A stretch of DNA of 64,000 nucleotides from Pseudomonas rhizophila. Its GTDB lineage: Bacteria > Pseudomonadota > Gammaproteobacteria > Pseudomonadales > Pseudomonadaceae. The stretch spans positions 556,956 to 620,955 of the forward strand of contig NZ_CP024081.1 in NCBI RefSeq assembly GCF_003033885.1. The letters are read 5' to 3'. The notes below the pieces were generated by a model that did no database searches, was not told the DNA's origin, and worked only from the letters and a program-made list of their open reading frames with translations. Below, in pieces: positions 38,841 through 48,123 of the stretch (position 1 is the first letter of the stretch; every line of letters begins with the position of its first letter). The translations under genes and the position numbers were made by a program.

Positions 38841-38875
38841 AAAAAGACCCCGGCCAATGGACCGGGGTCTTTTTT
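38841..38875. terminator. Bidirectional terminator between toxin and accC
   Basis: AAAAAGACCCCGG (38841-38853) pairs with CCGGGGTCTTTTT (38862-38874) across an 8-base loop. A-run on the left and T-run on the right allow it to end both the rightward toxin transcript and the leftward accBC transcript. Confidence 0.9.
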
Positions 38876-38890
38876 ACATCACTCGGGACA

Positions 38891-40246
38891 TCAAGCCTGA
38901 TCAGCCAGCTTGTGTTCCAGGTAATGGATGTTGACGCCACCTTTGCAGAAGCCTTCGTCGCGGACCAGGTCGCGGTGCAGCGGGATGTTGGTCTTGATCC
39001 CGTCCACCACGATTTCGTCCAGCGCATTGCGCATGCGCGCCATGGCTTCGTCACGGGTTGCGCCGTAGGTGATCAGCTTGCCGATCAACGAGTCATAGTT
39101 CGGCGGAACCGCATAACCGCTGTACAGGTGCGAGTCGACGCGAACGCCATTGCCGCCCGGAGCATGGAAATGCTTGACCGTGCCAGGGCTTGGCATGAAG
39201 GTTTTCGGGTCTTCGGCGTTGATCCGGCATTCCAGCGAGTGGCCGCGGATCACCACGTCATCCTGGGTGAACGACAGTTTGTTGCCGGCGGCGATGCTGA
39301 GCATCTCCTTGACGATGTCGATACCAGTGACCATTTCCGAAACCGGGTGCTCCACCTGAACACGGGTGTTCATTTCGATGAAGTAGAAACGACCGTTCTC
39401 GTAGAGGAACTCGAAGGTGCCGGCGCCGCGGTAGCCAATGTCGATGCAGGCCTTGACGCAGCGTGCCAGGACTTCCGCGCGAGCCTGCTCGTCGATGCCC
39501 GGTGCCGGTGCTTCTTCGAGGACCTTCTGGTGACGACGTTGCAGCGAGCAATCGCGGTCGCCTAGATGGATGGCCTGGCCCTGGCCGTCGGACAGCACCT
39601 GGACTTCGACGTGACGCGGGTTGGTCAGGAACTTTTCCAGATAGACCATCGGGTTGCCGAACGCCGCGCCCGCTTCGGAGCGGGTCAGTTTCGCCGAGGA
39701 AATCAGGTCTTCTTCCTTGTGTACCACACGCATGCCGCGACCACCGCCACCACCGGCAGCCTTGATGATCACCGGATAGCCGACTTCGCGGCCAATGCGC
39801 AGGGCGGTTTCTTCGTCTTCAGGCAGCGGGCCGTCGGAACCTGGAACGGTAGGTACGCCGGCGGCGATCATGGCATGCTTGGCCGATACCTTGTCGCCCA
39901 TCAGGCGGATGGTGTCGGCTTTCGGACCAATGAAGGCAAAACCGGAGTTTTCGACCTGTTCGGCGAAGTCGGCGTTTTCCGCCAGGAAACCGTAGCCAGG
40001 GTGAATGGCGGTGGCGCCGGTCACTTCAGCGGCGGCGATGATCGCCGGGATGTGCAGGTAAGAGTGCGCAGCCGACGCCGGACCGATGCAGACGGATTCG
40101 TCCGCCAGGCCCAGGTGCATCAGTTCTTTGTCGGCCTTGGAGTAAACGGCGACGGTCTTGATGCCCATCTCTTTGCAGGCACGCAGAATCCGCAGGGCGA
40201 TCTCACCGCGGTTAGCGATCAGAACTTTTTCCAACTTCGCAGTCAT
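38891..40246 (-). CDS. accC: Acetyl-CoA carboxylase, biotin carboxylase subunit
   Basis: 451 residues from the ATG at 40246 ([20 protein letters not shown]), with GGAGAG about 10 bases upstream. ATP-grasp motifs include [14 protein letters not shown], the catalytic [10 protein letters not shown] region and [15 protein letters not shown]. It carboxylates the biotin on AccB, using bicarbonate and ATP, to start fatty-acid synthesis. It follows accB by 17 bases, and the bidirectional terminator at 38841 ends the transcript. Confidence 0.97.
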   Translation of the reverse strand: MTAKLEKVLIANRGEIALRILRACKEMGIKTVAVYSKADKELMHLGLADESVCIGPASAAHSYLHIPAIIAAAEVTGATAIHPGYGFLAENADFAEQVENSGFAFIGPKADTIRLMGDKVSAKHAMIAAGVPTVPGSDGPLPEDEETALRIGREVGYPVIIKAAGGGGGRGMRVVHKEEDLISSAKLTRSEAGAAFGNPMVYLEKFLTNPRHVEVQVLSDGQGQAIHLGDRDCSLQRRHQKVLEEAPAPGIDEQARAEVLARCVKACIDIGYRGAGTFEFLYENGRFYFIEMNTRVQVEHPVSEMVTGIDIVKEMLSIAAGNKLSFTQDDVVIRGHSLECRINAEDPKTFMPSPGTVKHFHAPGGNGVRVDSHLYSGYAVPPNYDSLIGKLITYGATRDEAMARMRNALDEIVVDGIKTNIPLHRDLVRDEGFCKGGVNIHYLEHKLADQA

Positions 40247-40263
40247 CAAAGGCTCTCCGCGGT

Positions 40264-40725
40264 TCAAACGATGGTGAACAGCGGTTGGTCGTACTCAACC
40301 GGCTGGCCGTCTTCAACGAGGATGGATTCGATCACACCGCTGGTTTCAGCTTCGATGTGGTTCATCATCTTCATGGCTTCGACGATGCACAGGGTGTCGC
40401 CTTTCTTCACGGTCTGGCCGACTTCAACGAAGGACGGCGAGGACGGGGAAGACTTGCGATAGAACGTGCCTACCATTGGCGAACGGGCAACGGTGCCGTT
40501 GAGCGTTGGCGCGGCAGGTGCTGCTGGAGCGGCGGCAACTGGCGCTGCTGCCGGAGCAGGCGCGGCGGCTGGGGCCTGCATCGGTGCCGGCGCGTAGAAC
40601 TGCTGGGCCGGGGTCTTGCTGTGACGGCTGATGCGTACGGACTCTTCGCCTTCCTTGATCTCGAGCTCGTCGATGCCGGACTCTTCCAGCAATTCGATCA
40701 GTTTCTTAACTTTACGGATATCCAT
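40264..40725 (-). CDS. accB: Acetyl-CoA carboxylase biotin carboxyl carrier protein
   Basis: 153 residues. The N-terminus ([20 protein letters not shown]) is typical. An Ala/Pro-rich mobile linker spans about residues 45-75. The biotinyl domain carries the target lysine in [14 protein letters not shown]. It shuttles carboxyl groups from AccC to the transferase AccAD. It lies 48 bases downstream of aroQ and 17 bases upstream of accC; the order aroQ-accB-accC is conserved in Pseudomonas. Confidence 0.97.
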   Translation of the reverse strand: MDIRKVKKLIELLEESGIDELEIKEGEESVRISRHSKTPAQQFYAPAPMQAPAAAPAPAAAPVAAAPAAPAAPTLNGTVARSPMVGTFYRKSSPSSPSFVEVGQTVKKGDTLCIVEAMKMMNHIEAETSGVIESILVEDGQPVEYDQPLFTIV

Positions 40726-40773
40726 GAATCATCAACTCCCAAGGGTCGGTCAGGGGCGTTTAACGCTTGTTGT

Positions 40774-41226
40774 TCAAGCTGTTGCCTGTTTTTCAAGCTG
40801 CTCTAGGGCGGCCTCCAGAGCCAGTCGGTAACCGCTGGCGCCAAGGCCGCAGATCACTCCCACCGCTACATCGGAGAAGTAGGAGTGATGGCGGAAAGGT
40901 TCGCGTTTGTGCACGTTGGACAAATGCACTTCGATGAATGGGATGCTCACTGCCAGCAGCGCGTCACGTAATGCGACGCTTGTGTGCGTAAAAGCAGCGG
41001 GATTGATCAAAATGAAGTCCACACCTTCGCCACGCGCGGCATGGATGCGGTCGATCAATTCATATTCGGCGTTGCTTTGCAGGTAGAGCAAATGATGGCC
41101 GGCATTGCGGGCCCGCTGTTCCAGGTCCTGGTTGATCTGGGCCAGTGTCACGGCCCCGTAGACGCCCGGTTCGCGGGTGCCCAGCAGGTTCAGGTTGGGT
41201 CCGTGCAGGACCAATAGGGTCGCCAT
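40774..41226 (-). CDS. aroQ: Type II 3-dehydroquinate dehydratase
   Basis: 150 residues. [48 protein letters not shown] and [16 protein letters not shown] contain the active-site Asn, Tyr, Arg and His residues of the dodecameric type II enzyme. It removes water from 3-dehydroquinate in the shikimate pathway. AGGAACAG lies upstream of the ATG. It begins the aroQ-accB-accC group. Confidence 0.97.
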   Translation of the reverse strand: MATLLVLHGPNLNLLGTREPGVYGAVTLAQINQDLEQRARNAGHHLLYLQSNAEYELIDRIHAARGEGVDFILINPAAFTHTSVALRDALLAVSIPFIEVHLSNVHKREPFRHHSYFSDVAVGVICGLGASGYRLALEAALEQLEKQATA

Positions 41227-41397
41227 CTGCTGTTCCTTGTTATCTGTGAGCAGGTGTCAGAACCCGGCGACTATGCCGCAAAGCCTTTATGGCTGTCCAG
41301 TTCTCTGCAATAGCCAGCACGATGACCGATGTTTGCGCGAAATTTGTGACCATGCTCCAAGATCCGGTCACCCGCCCCTGGGATGCCTGCGCTAAAC

Positions 41398-41762
41398 CCT
41401 GTGGGAGCGAGCCTGCTCGCGATGGCGGCGATACATTCAATATTTCTGCAAGCTGACCCACTGCAATCGCGAGCAGGCTCGCTCCCACAGGGGATCTGTG
41501 GTGAACATCAAGGTTGGGAATAACCCGAAACCCGCGTGGGAGCGAGCTTGCTCGCGATGGCGGCGGCACATTCAGCACTGATGCAAGCTGACCCACCGCT
41601 ATCGCGAGCAAGCCCGCTCCCACAGGGATCTGTGGTGAACATCAATGTTGGGAATAACCCGAAACCCGTGTGGGAGCGAGCCTGCTCGCGATGGCGGCGA
41701 TAGATTCAATATTTCTGCAAGCTGACCCACTGCAATCGCGAGCGAGCCCGCTCCCACAGGGG
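41398..41762. repeat. Tandem array of three REPINs
   Basis: Three direct/inverse REP pairs lie at 41398-41491, 41535-41625 and 41668-41761, with a period of about 135 bases. The spacers (ATCTGTGGTGAACATCAA, GGGAATAACCCGAAACCC) are repeated with few changes, so the array grew by tandem duplication. It fills the gap between aroQ and the chemoreceptor gene. The remaining 170 bases (41227-41397) should carry the aroQ promoter and hold no gene. Confidence 0.9.
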
Positions 41763-41773
41763 ATCTGTGCTGC

Positions 41774-43720
41774 TTAAACCCGAAATGCCTGAACTGCCGT
41801 GTGCAAGCGCCCACCGAGCACCAGCAGGTTGTCGCCCTGTTCCCGCCCCTGACCAATGCGCAGCAGATTATCCCCACCCAGTTGATGAATCCGCTCACTG
41901 TGATCGCGGATTTCGCTGACGGCGCCGCTTTGTTGGGCGGTGACGTCGGCGATGCGCACTGCGGTTTCGGAAATGGTCTGGATGGCCCCGACGATTTTAT
42001 CCAGTGCGCCGTCGGCCGCTTGTGCCTGGTTGGCGGTGGCTTCGGCGTGTTCGACCTGGGCGCGCATGCCGTCCACCGACTGGCGCGCGGCCAGTTGCAG
42101 GCGGGCGATCAGTTCCTGGATCTCGGCAGTGGCGCCCGCCGTGCGTTGGGCCAGGGAGCGGACTTCTTCGGCCACCACCGCGAAACCTCTTCCCATGTCT
42201 CCGGCGCGTGCGGCTTCGATGGCGGCGTTGAGGGCCAGCAGGTTGGTCTGATCGGCAATCGAGCGAATCACTGTCAGCACGCCGCCGATGGTGGCCGATT
42301 CCTCGGCCAGTTGTTCGATCATTTGTGCGTTGCCTTGCACTTCGCCCACCAGCGCATGCAGGCCGGTGAGGCTCAGGCCGATGACTTTCTGCCCTTGCTC
42401 CACAGCATGCCCGGCGCTACGGCTGGCGTCGGCGGCCTGGCTGGCGTCACCGGCCACTTGTTGAATGGTCGCTTCCAGTTCGCTGAGAGAGTCGCGGATC
42501 AGCGCCGTGTCACCGACCTGGTGCTCGGCGCCGCTGTGCAATTCTCCACTCAGCTCGGCCAGTGCCCGGCTGCTGCCAGCGACCTGCTCGGCATTCAGGC
42601 GAATGGTGCCGACCAGATCCACCAGATACGCCCGCAAGCGATTGAGCGAGGCCTGGATGTCTTGTAACTCGCGGTTGCTGGCGCCCACATGAATGTCGCG
42701 GCTGAAATCCCCTTCGGCCCAAGTCGACAGGGCGGGTGCCAGATTCGTCAAAGTCCGGGCCAGGCGCCGCTGCAAGGTGTCGATGAGCAATGCGATCAGC
42801 AGGATCAGGCCGATCATCAATCCCTGAATCAGCCGAACTTCGCCCTGGATCTGGCCATGTTGGGCGCGAACCGCCGACTCCATGGCATCGATCGCCTGTT
42901 GCACATCGGCGATTTTCAAGTGCGTGGCGCCGCTCAGTTCTGTGCGCTTCTGGATCAATGCGCGAGTGCGCCCCAGTTCGGCAGGGTAGCGGCCGAGCAG
43001 GCTGTTGAGTTCGCGCTTGAGGGCGATGCCGGCGTCTTCGGCGACGGTTTCTTCCTGGGTCTGCAAGCCCATCAGCGCAGCGAAATCATCGCCCTGCGCT
43101 TCGTTGCTGGCTGTCACGCCCAGCAGCGGCAGGCTGTCGAGGCTCTCGGCCTGTGTGCGGATGCTCTGCAGTTCCCGTTCGACATCGGCGGCCAATTCGC
43201 TGCGTCCGCTGCTGACCAGTTTGTCCCGGGCGAGGGACAGTCGGCCCAGATGTTGCGAAGCGGCGAACAACGGCGGCAGGTAGGCCGGGGCGCCATTGGC
43301 GTATTGCGCAAGGCGGTCCAGGCTCGCGCTCAGCTCCCGTTCGGCCTGCAACAGCAGGGCTTGCGGATCGCCCGCCAGCTTACCGGCGGCCAGCAGATCG
43401 GTCTTGCTGAAGCCGTCGAGGCTGGACAGGCTTGGGCGCAAGCTCTTGGCCAACTCGGGCGGAAATTGGTCCAGGTCCTTTTGCAAGGTATCAATGGACT
43501 GGGTCGCTGCGCTGAGGCGCAAGGCGTCGCCGCTGGACAGGTAATCTTCGATGTTGCGCGCCACCTCGCCCTGGAACTGCCGCGACAGGCTCAGGTAGCG
43601 CTCCATCAACAGATAGGGGCGCTCCAGGGCGATTTGCGACCACCACAGGGTGCAAGCCAGGCCAAGGCACACGGCAACTAAAAGAAGGGTATTGAGATTG
43701 GTCAGCAGCTTCAGGCGCAT
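41774..43720 (-). CDS. ctpL: Methyl-accepting chemotaxis protein (CtpL-like)
   Basis: 648 residues from the ATG at 43720; a TTG lies one codon upstream. One helix ([18 protein letters not shown]) leads to a large all-helical periplasmic sensor (about 35-310), a second helix ([19 protein letters not shown]), HAMP, and the signalling domain with the invariant hairpin tip [20 protein letters not shown] and [18 protein letters not shown]. It reports to CheA/CheW. In P. aeruginosa the gene between aroQ-dipZ and gcbA is ctpL (PA4844, from memory), a phosphate-related receptor, and the place here is the same. The symbol rests on position and layout; ligand identity is not shown. Confidence 0.8.
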   Translation of the reverse strand: MRLKLLTNLNTLLLVAVCLGLACTLWWSQIALERPYLLMERYLSLSRQFQGEVARNIEDYLSSGDALRLSAATQSIDTLQKDLDQFPPELAKSLRPSLSSLDGFSKTDLLAAGKLAGDPQALLLQAERELSASLDRLAQYANGAPAYLPPLFAASQHLGRLSLARDKLVSSGRSELAADVERELQSIRTQAESLDSLPLLGVTASNEAQGDDFAALMGLQTQEETVAEDAGIALKRELNSLLGRYPAELGRTRALIQKRTELSGATHLKIADVQQAIDAMESAVRAQHGQIQGEVRLIQGLMIGLILLIALLIDTLQRRLARTLTNLAPALSTWAEGDFSRDIHVGASNRELQDIQASLNRLRAYLVDLVGTIRLNAEQVAGSSRALAELSGELHSGAEHQVGDTALIRDSLSELEATIQQVAGDASQAADASRSAGHAVEQGQKVIGLSLTGLHALVGEVQGNAQMIEQLAEESATIGGVLTVIRSIADQTNLLALNAAIEAARAGDMGRGFAVVAEEVRSLAQRTAGATAEIQELIARLQLAARQSVDGMRAQVEHAEATANQAQAADGALDKIVGAIQTISETAVRIADVTAQQSGAVSEIRDHSERIHQLGGDNLLRIGQGREQGDNLLVLGGRLHTAVQAFRV

Positions 43721-43772
43721 CAAGGGTCTACCAAGGGCAGAATCGTAAGTGCTTGAAGTTATTGCGTTTGGG

Positions 43773-45443
43773 TTACAGGTTTATGACTGAATCGGTGGAT
43801 TCCGATGAAAAGGTGGCACTTTGCTTTGATTGCCGCGCGCTTTGTACCCGATTGCGCCCTGCGTGCTTGGCGCGGTACAGCGCTTCGTCCGCCTGGCTGG
43901 CCATCATCAGGCTGTCGGACTCTTCGCTCATCTGCACCACGCCCGCGCTGAAGGTGCACCACAGGTCCTGGGGCTGCGCCGGGTAGTGAATTTCGGCAAA
44001 ACGCTGGCGGATTTCATCCAGTACCTTATAGGCCGCATCGATATCCGTGTCCGGCATGACGATGGCGAACTCTTCACCGCCGTAACGGCCGATGAAGTCG
44101 GTCTTGCGCAGACGCTGCTTGAGAAACAGCGCCAGGCTTTTGATCACCCGGTCGCCCATGGGGTGGCCGTGGCTGTCGTTGACCCGTTTGAAATGGTCGA
44201 TGTCCAGCATGGCAAAGCTCAACGGCTTGCCTTCGCGGCGAGCGCGGAAGCAGCAGTCTTCGAGCAATTGCAGGATATGGGTGTGGTTGTAAAGACCGGT
44301 GAGGCTGTCGCGGACCATCCGCGCCTTGAGGTTGCGCGCCCGGGCCGCTCGGTTGCGCACGGTGGTGATCAGGTGCCGGGGTTTGATCGGTTTGGTCAGG
44401 AAGTCGTCGCCGCCTTCACTCATGGCGTCGAGCTGTTTGTCCAGGTCGTCTTCGGCGGACAGGTAAATGATCGGCACGCTGACATAGCGGTCATTGTGGC
44501 GGATCACCTTCGCCAGCTCCGTGCCGGTGCAGGCGGGCATGTACATGTCGAGGATGATCAGATCAGGCTGGAAATCCGCCAGCTCGGCCATGGCCTGGAT
44601 CGGTTCGATCAGCGTGCGGGTGACGATACCGGCGCTGTTGAGCAGGCGCTCGGTGTGCAGGGCCTGGGCACGGGAGTCATCAATGATCAGCACTTTGTAG
44701 GGTTCGTACTGGGCAACGCAGGTCAGCACTTCGATCTTTTCCAGCAGGCTCGAGGCTTCCAGGGTGCCGGTGAGGAACTCCTGCCCGCCGGCGCGCACCG
44801 CCGCCAGGCGTGTCGGCGTGTCGGTTTCCAGCAGGCTGAAGAACAAGAGCGGCAACGGCTGCTCCAGACCTTCCTGAGCTTCGGCGGCCAGTTTCAGGCC
44901 GATGCCGGGGCCGCTGAAGTCCACGTCCATGACAATTGCGGCCGGCAGGCGCTCGACCATCGAAGCCCGAAACGCCGCCACGCTGTCGAGCGCCTGGGCG
45001 CTGAGGCCGAAGAACTCCAACTGCTTGGCCAGCCGCTCGGCGCGGTCATGGTCCTGCAACATCACGTAGATGGGTTTGCGCAGCGGCGGCAGGAAGGTCT
45101 GTTCGAGCTGATCGCCATGGCGCAGGCCGGTGCGGGACAGGCGCTGCATCAGTCGATTGATTTCAGTGATCAGGTGGCTGCTCAGACGCCCGCGATTGGC
45201 TTCCACCGCTTGCAGCGATTGACTGATGCCCTGGGCGAGCTGGCAATGCTCCGGTTGCTCGAAGCGCTCGGCAAAGCGCAGCAAACGCAGGTTGGCTTCG
45301 CTGAGCTCCGACAGGTCGACGCCTGACCATTCACTGCGTTGCAGGCGCTGCCAGATCTCCAGGATCTGACGAGCCTGGTGAATTACCCGCTGGGCAAAGT
45401 GGTGCTTGAGGCGCTCACGGCTGGGGTCTTCTGGCTCGGTCAT
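43773..45443 (-). CDS. gcbA: Diguanylate cyclase response regulator GcbA
   Basis: 556 residues. An N-terminal helical part (1-120) is followed by a degenerate receiver ([31 protein letters not shown]), a full receiver ([46 protein letters not shown]) and a GGDEF domain ([39 protein letters not shown]). An inhibitory RxxD (RKTD) stands five residues before GGEEF, so product inhibition by c-di-GMP is expected. The GGEEF signature indicates active c-di-GMP synthesis, which promotes attachment in P. fluorescens GcbA. It lies downstream of no other gene in its operon and is convergent in role, not in direction, with ctpL (same strand). Confidence 0.88.
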   Translation of the reverse strand: MTEPEDPSRERLKHHFAQRVIHQARQILEIWQRLQRSEWSGVDLSELSEANLRLLRFAERFEQPEHCQLAQGISQSLQAVEANRGRLSSHLITEINRLMQRLSRTGLRHGDQLEQTFLPPLRKPIYVMLQDHDRAERLAKQLEFFGLSAQALDSVAAFRASMVERLPAAIVMDVDFSGPGIGLKLAAEAQEGLEQPLPLLFFSLLETDTPTRLAAVRAGGQEFLTGTLEASSLLEKIEVLTCVAQYEPYKVLIIDDSRAQALHTERLLNSAGIVTRTLIEPIQAMAELADFQPDLIILDMYMPACTGTELAKVIRHNDRYVSVPIIYLSAEDDLDKQLDAMSEGGDDFLTKPIKPRHLITTVRNRAARARNLKARMVRDSLTGLYNHTHILQLLEDCCFRARREGKPLSFAMLDIDHFKRVNDSHGHPMGDRVIKSLALFLKQRLRKTDFIGRYGGEEFAIVMPDTDIDAAYKVLDEIRQRFAEIHYPAQPQDLWCTFSAGVVQMSEESDSLMMASQADEALYRAKHAGRNRVQSARQSKQSATFSSESTDSVINL

Positions 45444-45728
45444 ATCCTGACTACTAGTTAGGGTGCATGCTGAGATCGACTGGTGGCTCTATGCTAGCAC
45501 CTCTTTTCATTCGCATGAGTGTCATACGTCAATAATCTGTCTTGGGAGGGTATTCAGTTTATGACCGGTCAGTTTCGTAGGCTGGTGACAGCGCTTCCTT
45601 TATAGTGGCCGTTCGATTGCCCTGTCGTGGTCGGCATGATTTGCGCCGCATTATCGCGTTTCAAATCAGGCACGATGGCGTAGGGTTGTGGTCGAACCGT
45701 GAACTCAAGTGATTGAAGGGACATCGCC

Positions 45729-46796
45729 ATGCTGGACTGGAAAAACCGCGCGGGCAGCGCGCCTGAACGTGCCGCCGAGCCGAAATCGGCCACCCGCAGC
45801 TACCTGGGTGGGCTTTTTTTCAGCCGGGCACTGGCCACCCTGGTCGGCCTGTACTTGCTGGTGACCATTGCCGTCGGCTGGTACTGGAGCCAGGAGCCCG
45901 CCCTGTTCCCCGTGCAGCAGAACGCCCAGGCGGCCGCGGAGAAGGAAGGCCGGCAAATGGTGATCGGCTACACCACCGTCGAGACCCTCAAGACCGTGGC
46001 CGAAACGCTGCTGACCAAGCCAGGTGGCTACATTTCCAACGACCGGTTCCCGCCGGGCCTGTGGATGGACAACATGCCGAGCTGGGAATATGGCGTGCTG
46101 GTGCAGGTACGCGACCTGAGCCGCGCTCTGCGCAAGGACTTCGCCCGATCCCAGTCCCAGTCCGCCGAGGACGCCGACCTGGCCAAGGCCGAGCCGCGCT
46201 TCAACTTCGATAACCGCAGCTGGGTGCTGCCCTCCAGTGAGTCGGAGTACCAGGAAGGCATCACTCTGCTGAGCCGCTATCAGGCGCGCCTGTCCGATCC
46301 GAACCAGAAAAGCGCGCTGTTCTATGCCCGCGCCGATAACCTGAATAATTGGCTGGGCGATGTCGGCACTCGTCTGGGTTCGCTGTCCCAGCGCCTGTCG
46401 GCCAGCGTGGGCCGGGTCAAGCTCAACACCTCGCTGAAAACCGAAGTCACGGCCCCGGGCCAGGTACCGCAAGTGGACGAGGAGGTGGTCGAAACCCCGT
46501 GGATGCAAATCGACAACGTGTTCTACGAAGCTCGCGGCCAGGCCTGGGCGCTGTCGCATTTGCTGCGCGCAATCGAAGTGGATTTCGCCGATGTGCTGGC
46601 AAAGAAAAACGCCACGGTCAGCGTGCGGCAGATCATTCGTGAACTCGAAGCCTCCCAGGAGCCGGTCTGGAGCCCGATGATCCTCAATGGCAGCGGCTTC
46701 GGTGTATTGGCGAACCATTCGCTGGTGATGGCCAACTACATTTCCCGCGCCAACGCGGCGGTGATCGACTTGCGGCAACTGCTGAACCAGGGCTGA
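45729..46796 (+). CDS. DUF2333 family membrane-anchored protein
   Basis: 355 residues. One N-terminal helix (LATLVGLYLLVTIAVGWYW) anchors a periplasmic body with the conserved GGYISNDRFPPGLWMDNMPS and NRSWVLPSSESEY motifs. DUF2333 is common in gamma-proteobacteria and has no known activity. The gene is divergent from gcbA, with a 285-base gap that must hold promoters for both and no further gene. It is followed by the nudix gene after 3 bases, so the two are one operon. Confidence 0.9.
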   Translation: MLDWKNRAGSAPERAAEPKSATRSYLGGLFFSRALATLVGLYLLVTIAVGWYWSQEPALFPVQQNAQAAAEKEGRQMVIGYTTVETLKTVAETLLTKPGGYISNDRFPPGLWMDNMPSWEYGVLVQVRDLSRALRKDFARSQSQSAEDADLAKAEPRFNFDNRSWVLPSSESEYQEGITLLSRYQARLSDPNQKSALFYARADNLNNWLGDVGTRLGSLSQRLSASVGRVKLNTSLKTEVTAPGQVPQVDEEVVETPWMQIDNVFYEARGQAWALSHLLRAIEVDFADVLAKKNATVSVRQIIRELEASQEPVWSPMILNGSGFGVLANHSLVMANYISRANAAVIDLRQLLNQG

Positions 46797-46799
46797 CAG

Positions 46800-47357
46800 A
46801 TGGAAGAAAGTCCGCGGGAGGTCGCTCATCGAGTGGCCTCGGATGCCGAGCTTATCGCTTGGGTCGATAAAGACGACAACCTGCTTGGCAGCCTGGTGCG
46901 TTCGGACCTGCGTGAGCGCGGTCTGATCGGGCGCGGCACCTACATCATGCTGTTCAACTCGGCCGGTGAGTTGTGCGTTCATCGGCGGACCCTGAGCAAG
47001 GCAATCTATCCGGGTTTCTGGGACGTGGCGGCCGGCGGGATGGTGCAGGCCAACGAGACCTATGCCGAGTCGGCGGCTCGAGAGCTGGCGGAAGAGTTGG
47101 GCGTGAGCGGCGTCGAACTGACGGCCCATGACCATTTTTATTTCGAAGACAGCGGCAGTCGCCTGTGGTGCTCGGCGTTCTCGGCCGTGTGGGACGGGCC
47201 GCTGATTCTGCAACCTGAAGAGGTACTCGAGGCGCGTTTCCTGGCGGTCGACCAGGTGCTCGATGAAATCCAGCACAAGCCTTACTGCCCGGACTCTCTG
47301 GCGGCACTGGAGCGCTATTTGCGAGCCCATGGCGATGATGTCGCAAAGAAGCGCTAA
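46800..47357 (+). CDS. NUDIX hydrolase
   Basis: 185 residues. The nudix box is complete: GGMVQANETYAE continuing to SAARELAEELGV, with the catalytic REx2EE glutamates. The C-terminal part (SRLWCSAFSAVWDGPLIL, EVLEARFLAVDQV) is like the YfcD group. Such enzymes cleave nucleoside diphosphates linked to another group. Substrate is unknown. It lies 3 bases after the DUF2333 gene, with GGG within the end of that gene as ribosome site. Confidence 0.93.
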   Translation: MEESPREVAHRVASDAELIAWVDKDDNLLGSLVRSDLRERGLIGRGTYIMLFNSAGELCVHRRTLSKAIYPGFWDVAAGGMVQANETYAESAARELAEELGVSGVELTAHDHFYFEDSGSRLWCSAFSAVWDGPLILQPEEVLEARFLAVDQVLDEIQHKPYCPDSLAALERYLRAHGDDVAKKR

Positions 47358-47528
47358 ATTGGCGCCGATTGGCCCTTAGCAAGTTAGCTTTTTGCCGTTA
47401 CACTGCGCGACTTTTCAAGCTGAATCGCTGTCTGCGATCCAGTAGCGCTGCCCCTGCCTGAGTGGGGCTTCGCGGTCGGGGCACTTACTTTTGCCCGGCC
47501 AGTCTTTGTCCTCCCAAGAGGATTGCCG

Positions 47529-47900
47529 GTGGCCAAAAAAGCCGCATCCTTCGCCGCCTTGGGCGGCCTGGTATTTTCTACCGACGCCGGTCGTCATTGC
47601 CCTGATTGCCGCCAGCCGGTGGATGCCTGCATCTGCAAACAGACCACCATCCCGGAAGGTGACGGTATCGCTCGCGTGCGCCGTGAAAGCAAAGGTCGCG
47701 GCGGCAAGACGGTGACCACGATCACTGGCGTGCCGCTGGCCGAGGACGCGCTCAAGGAACTGGCCACCACGTTGAAGAAACGCTGTGGCACCGGTGGTGC
47801 TTTGAAAGACGGCATCATCGAGATCCAGGGCGATCACGTCGAGCTGCTGCTGGCGGAACTGACCCGACACGGCTTCAAGGCGAAAAAGTCCGGCGGCTAG
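47529..47900 (+). CDS. yciH: SUI1/YciH-family translation factor
   Basis: 123 residues from a GTG at 47529 (VAKKAASFAALGGLVFSTDA), chosen because GAGGA lies 6 bases upstream. An N-terminal CxDCRxxxxxCxC-like stretch (HCPDCRQPVDACICK) is followed by the SUI1 domain (GGKTVTTITGVPL, GTGGALKDGIIEIQGDH). SUI1 is the bacterial counterpart of eIF1, which checks start-codon choice. The factor is non-essential in E. coli. It is downstream of the nudix gene, separated by a 171-base gap with no gene. Confidence 0.93.
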   Translation: MAKKAASFAALGGLVFSTDAGRHCPDCRQPVDACICKQTTIPEGDGIARVRRESKGRGGKTVTTITGVPLAEDALKELATTLKKRCGTGGALKDGIIEIQGDHVELLLAELTRHGFKAKKSGG

Positions 47901-47904
47901 CAGC

Positions 47905-47985
47905 CTCTGTGAAAACCACCCTCGGCTTGATTCGAACCCTTTCTACGAAGCACGGTTCGAAGTCGCCCACATGGTTTTCACAGAG
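47905..47985. repeat. Nested inverted repeat between yciH and speA
   Basis: A perfect 14-base outer pair CTCTGTGAAAACCA (47905-47918) / TGGTTTTCACAGAG (47972-47985) encloses an 8-base pair TTCGAACC (47931-47938) / GGTTCGAA (47954-47961). The whole is 81 bases, with no coding capacity. It starts 5 bases after the yciH stop. It could be a terminator-like structure without a T-run, a miniature inverted-repeat element, or a binding site. It differs from the REP families in this window. Confidence 0.75.
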
Positions 47986-48123
47986 CCTGTTCTGAACGGG
48001 TTTCTAAACTCAGCGCTGTGAGCAGGGTCTACCTTGCTTACAGGCAAATCGTCATTTCCATTCTCTAGACTGCTCCAGCCTCCTACCGGATGGTGCATTT
48101 TGACTTCTTTATAGGGGACTTCG

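Noticed and set aside
41398..41762. CRISPR array
   Set aside because: Repeats are REP palindromes in alternating orientation with conserved spacers; no cas genes and no unique spacers.
45705..47330. 541-codon minus-strand frame over the DUF2333 and nudix genes
   Set aside because: Both plus-strand genes have family motifs and ribosome sites; the minus frame does not.
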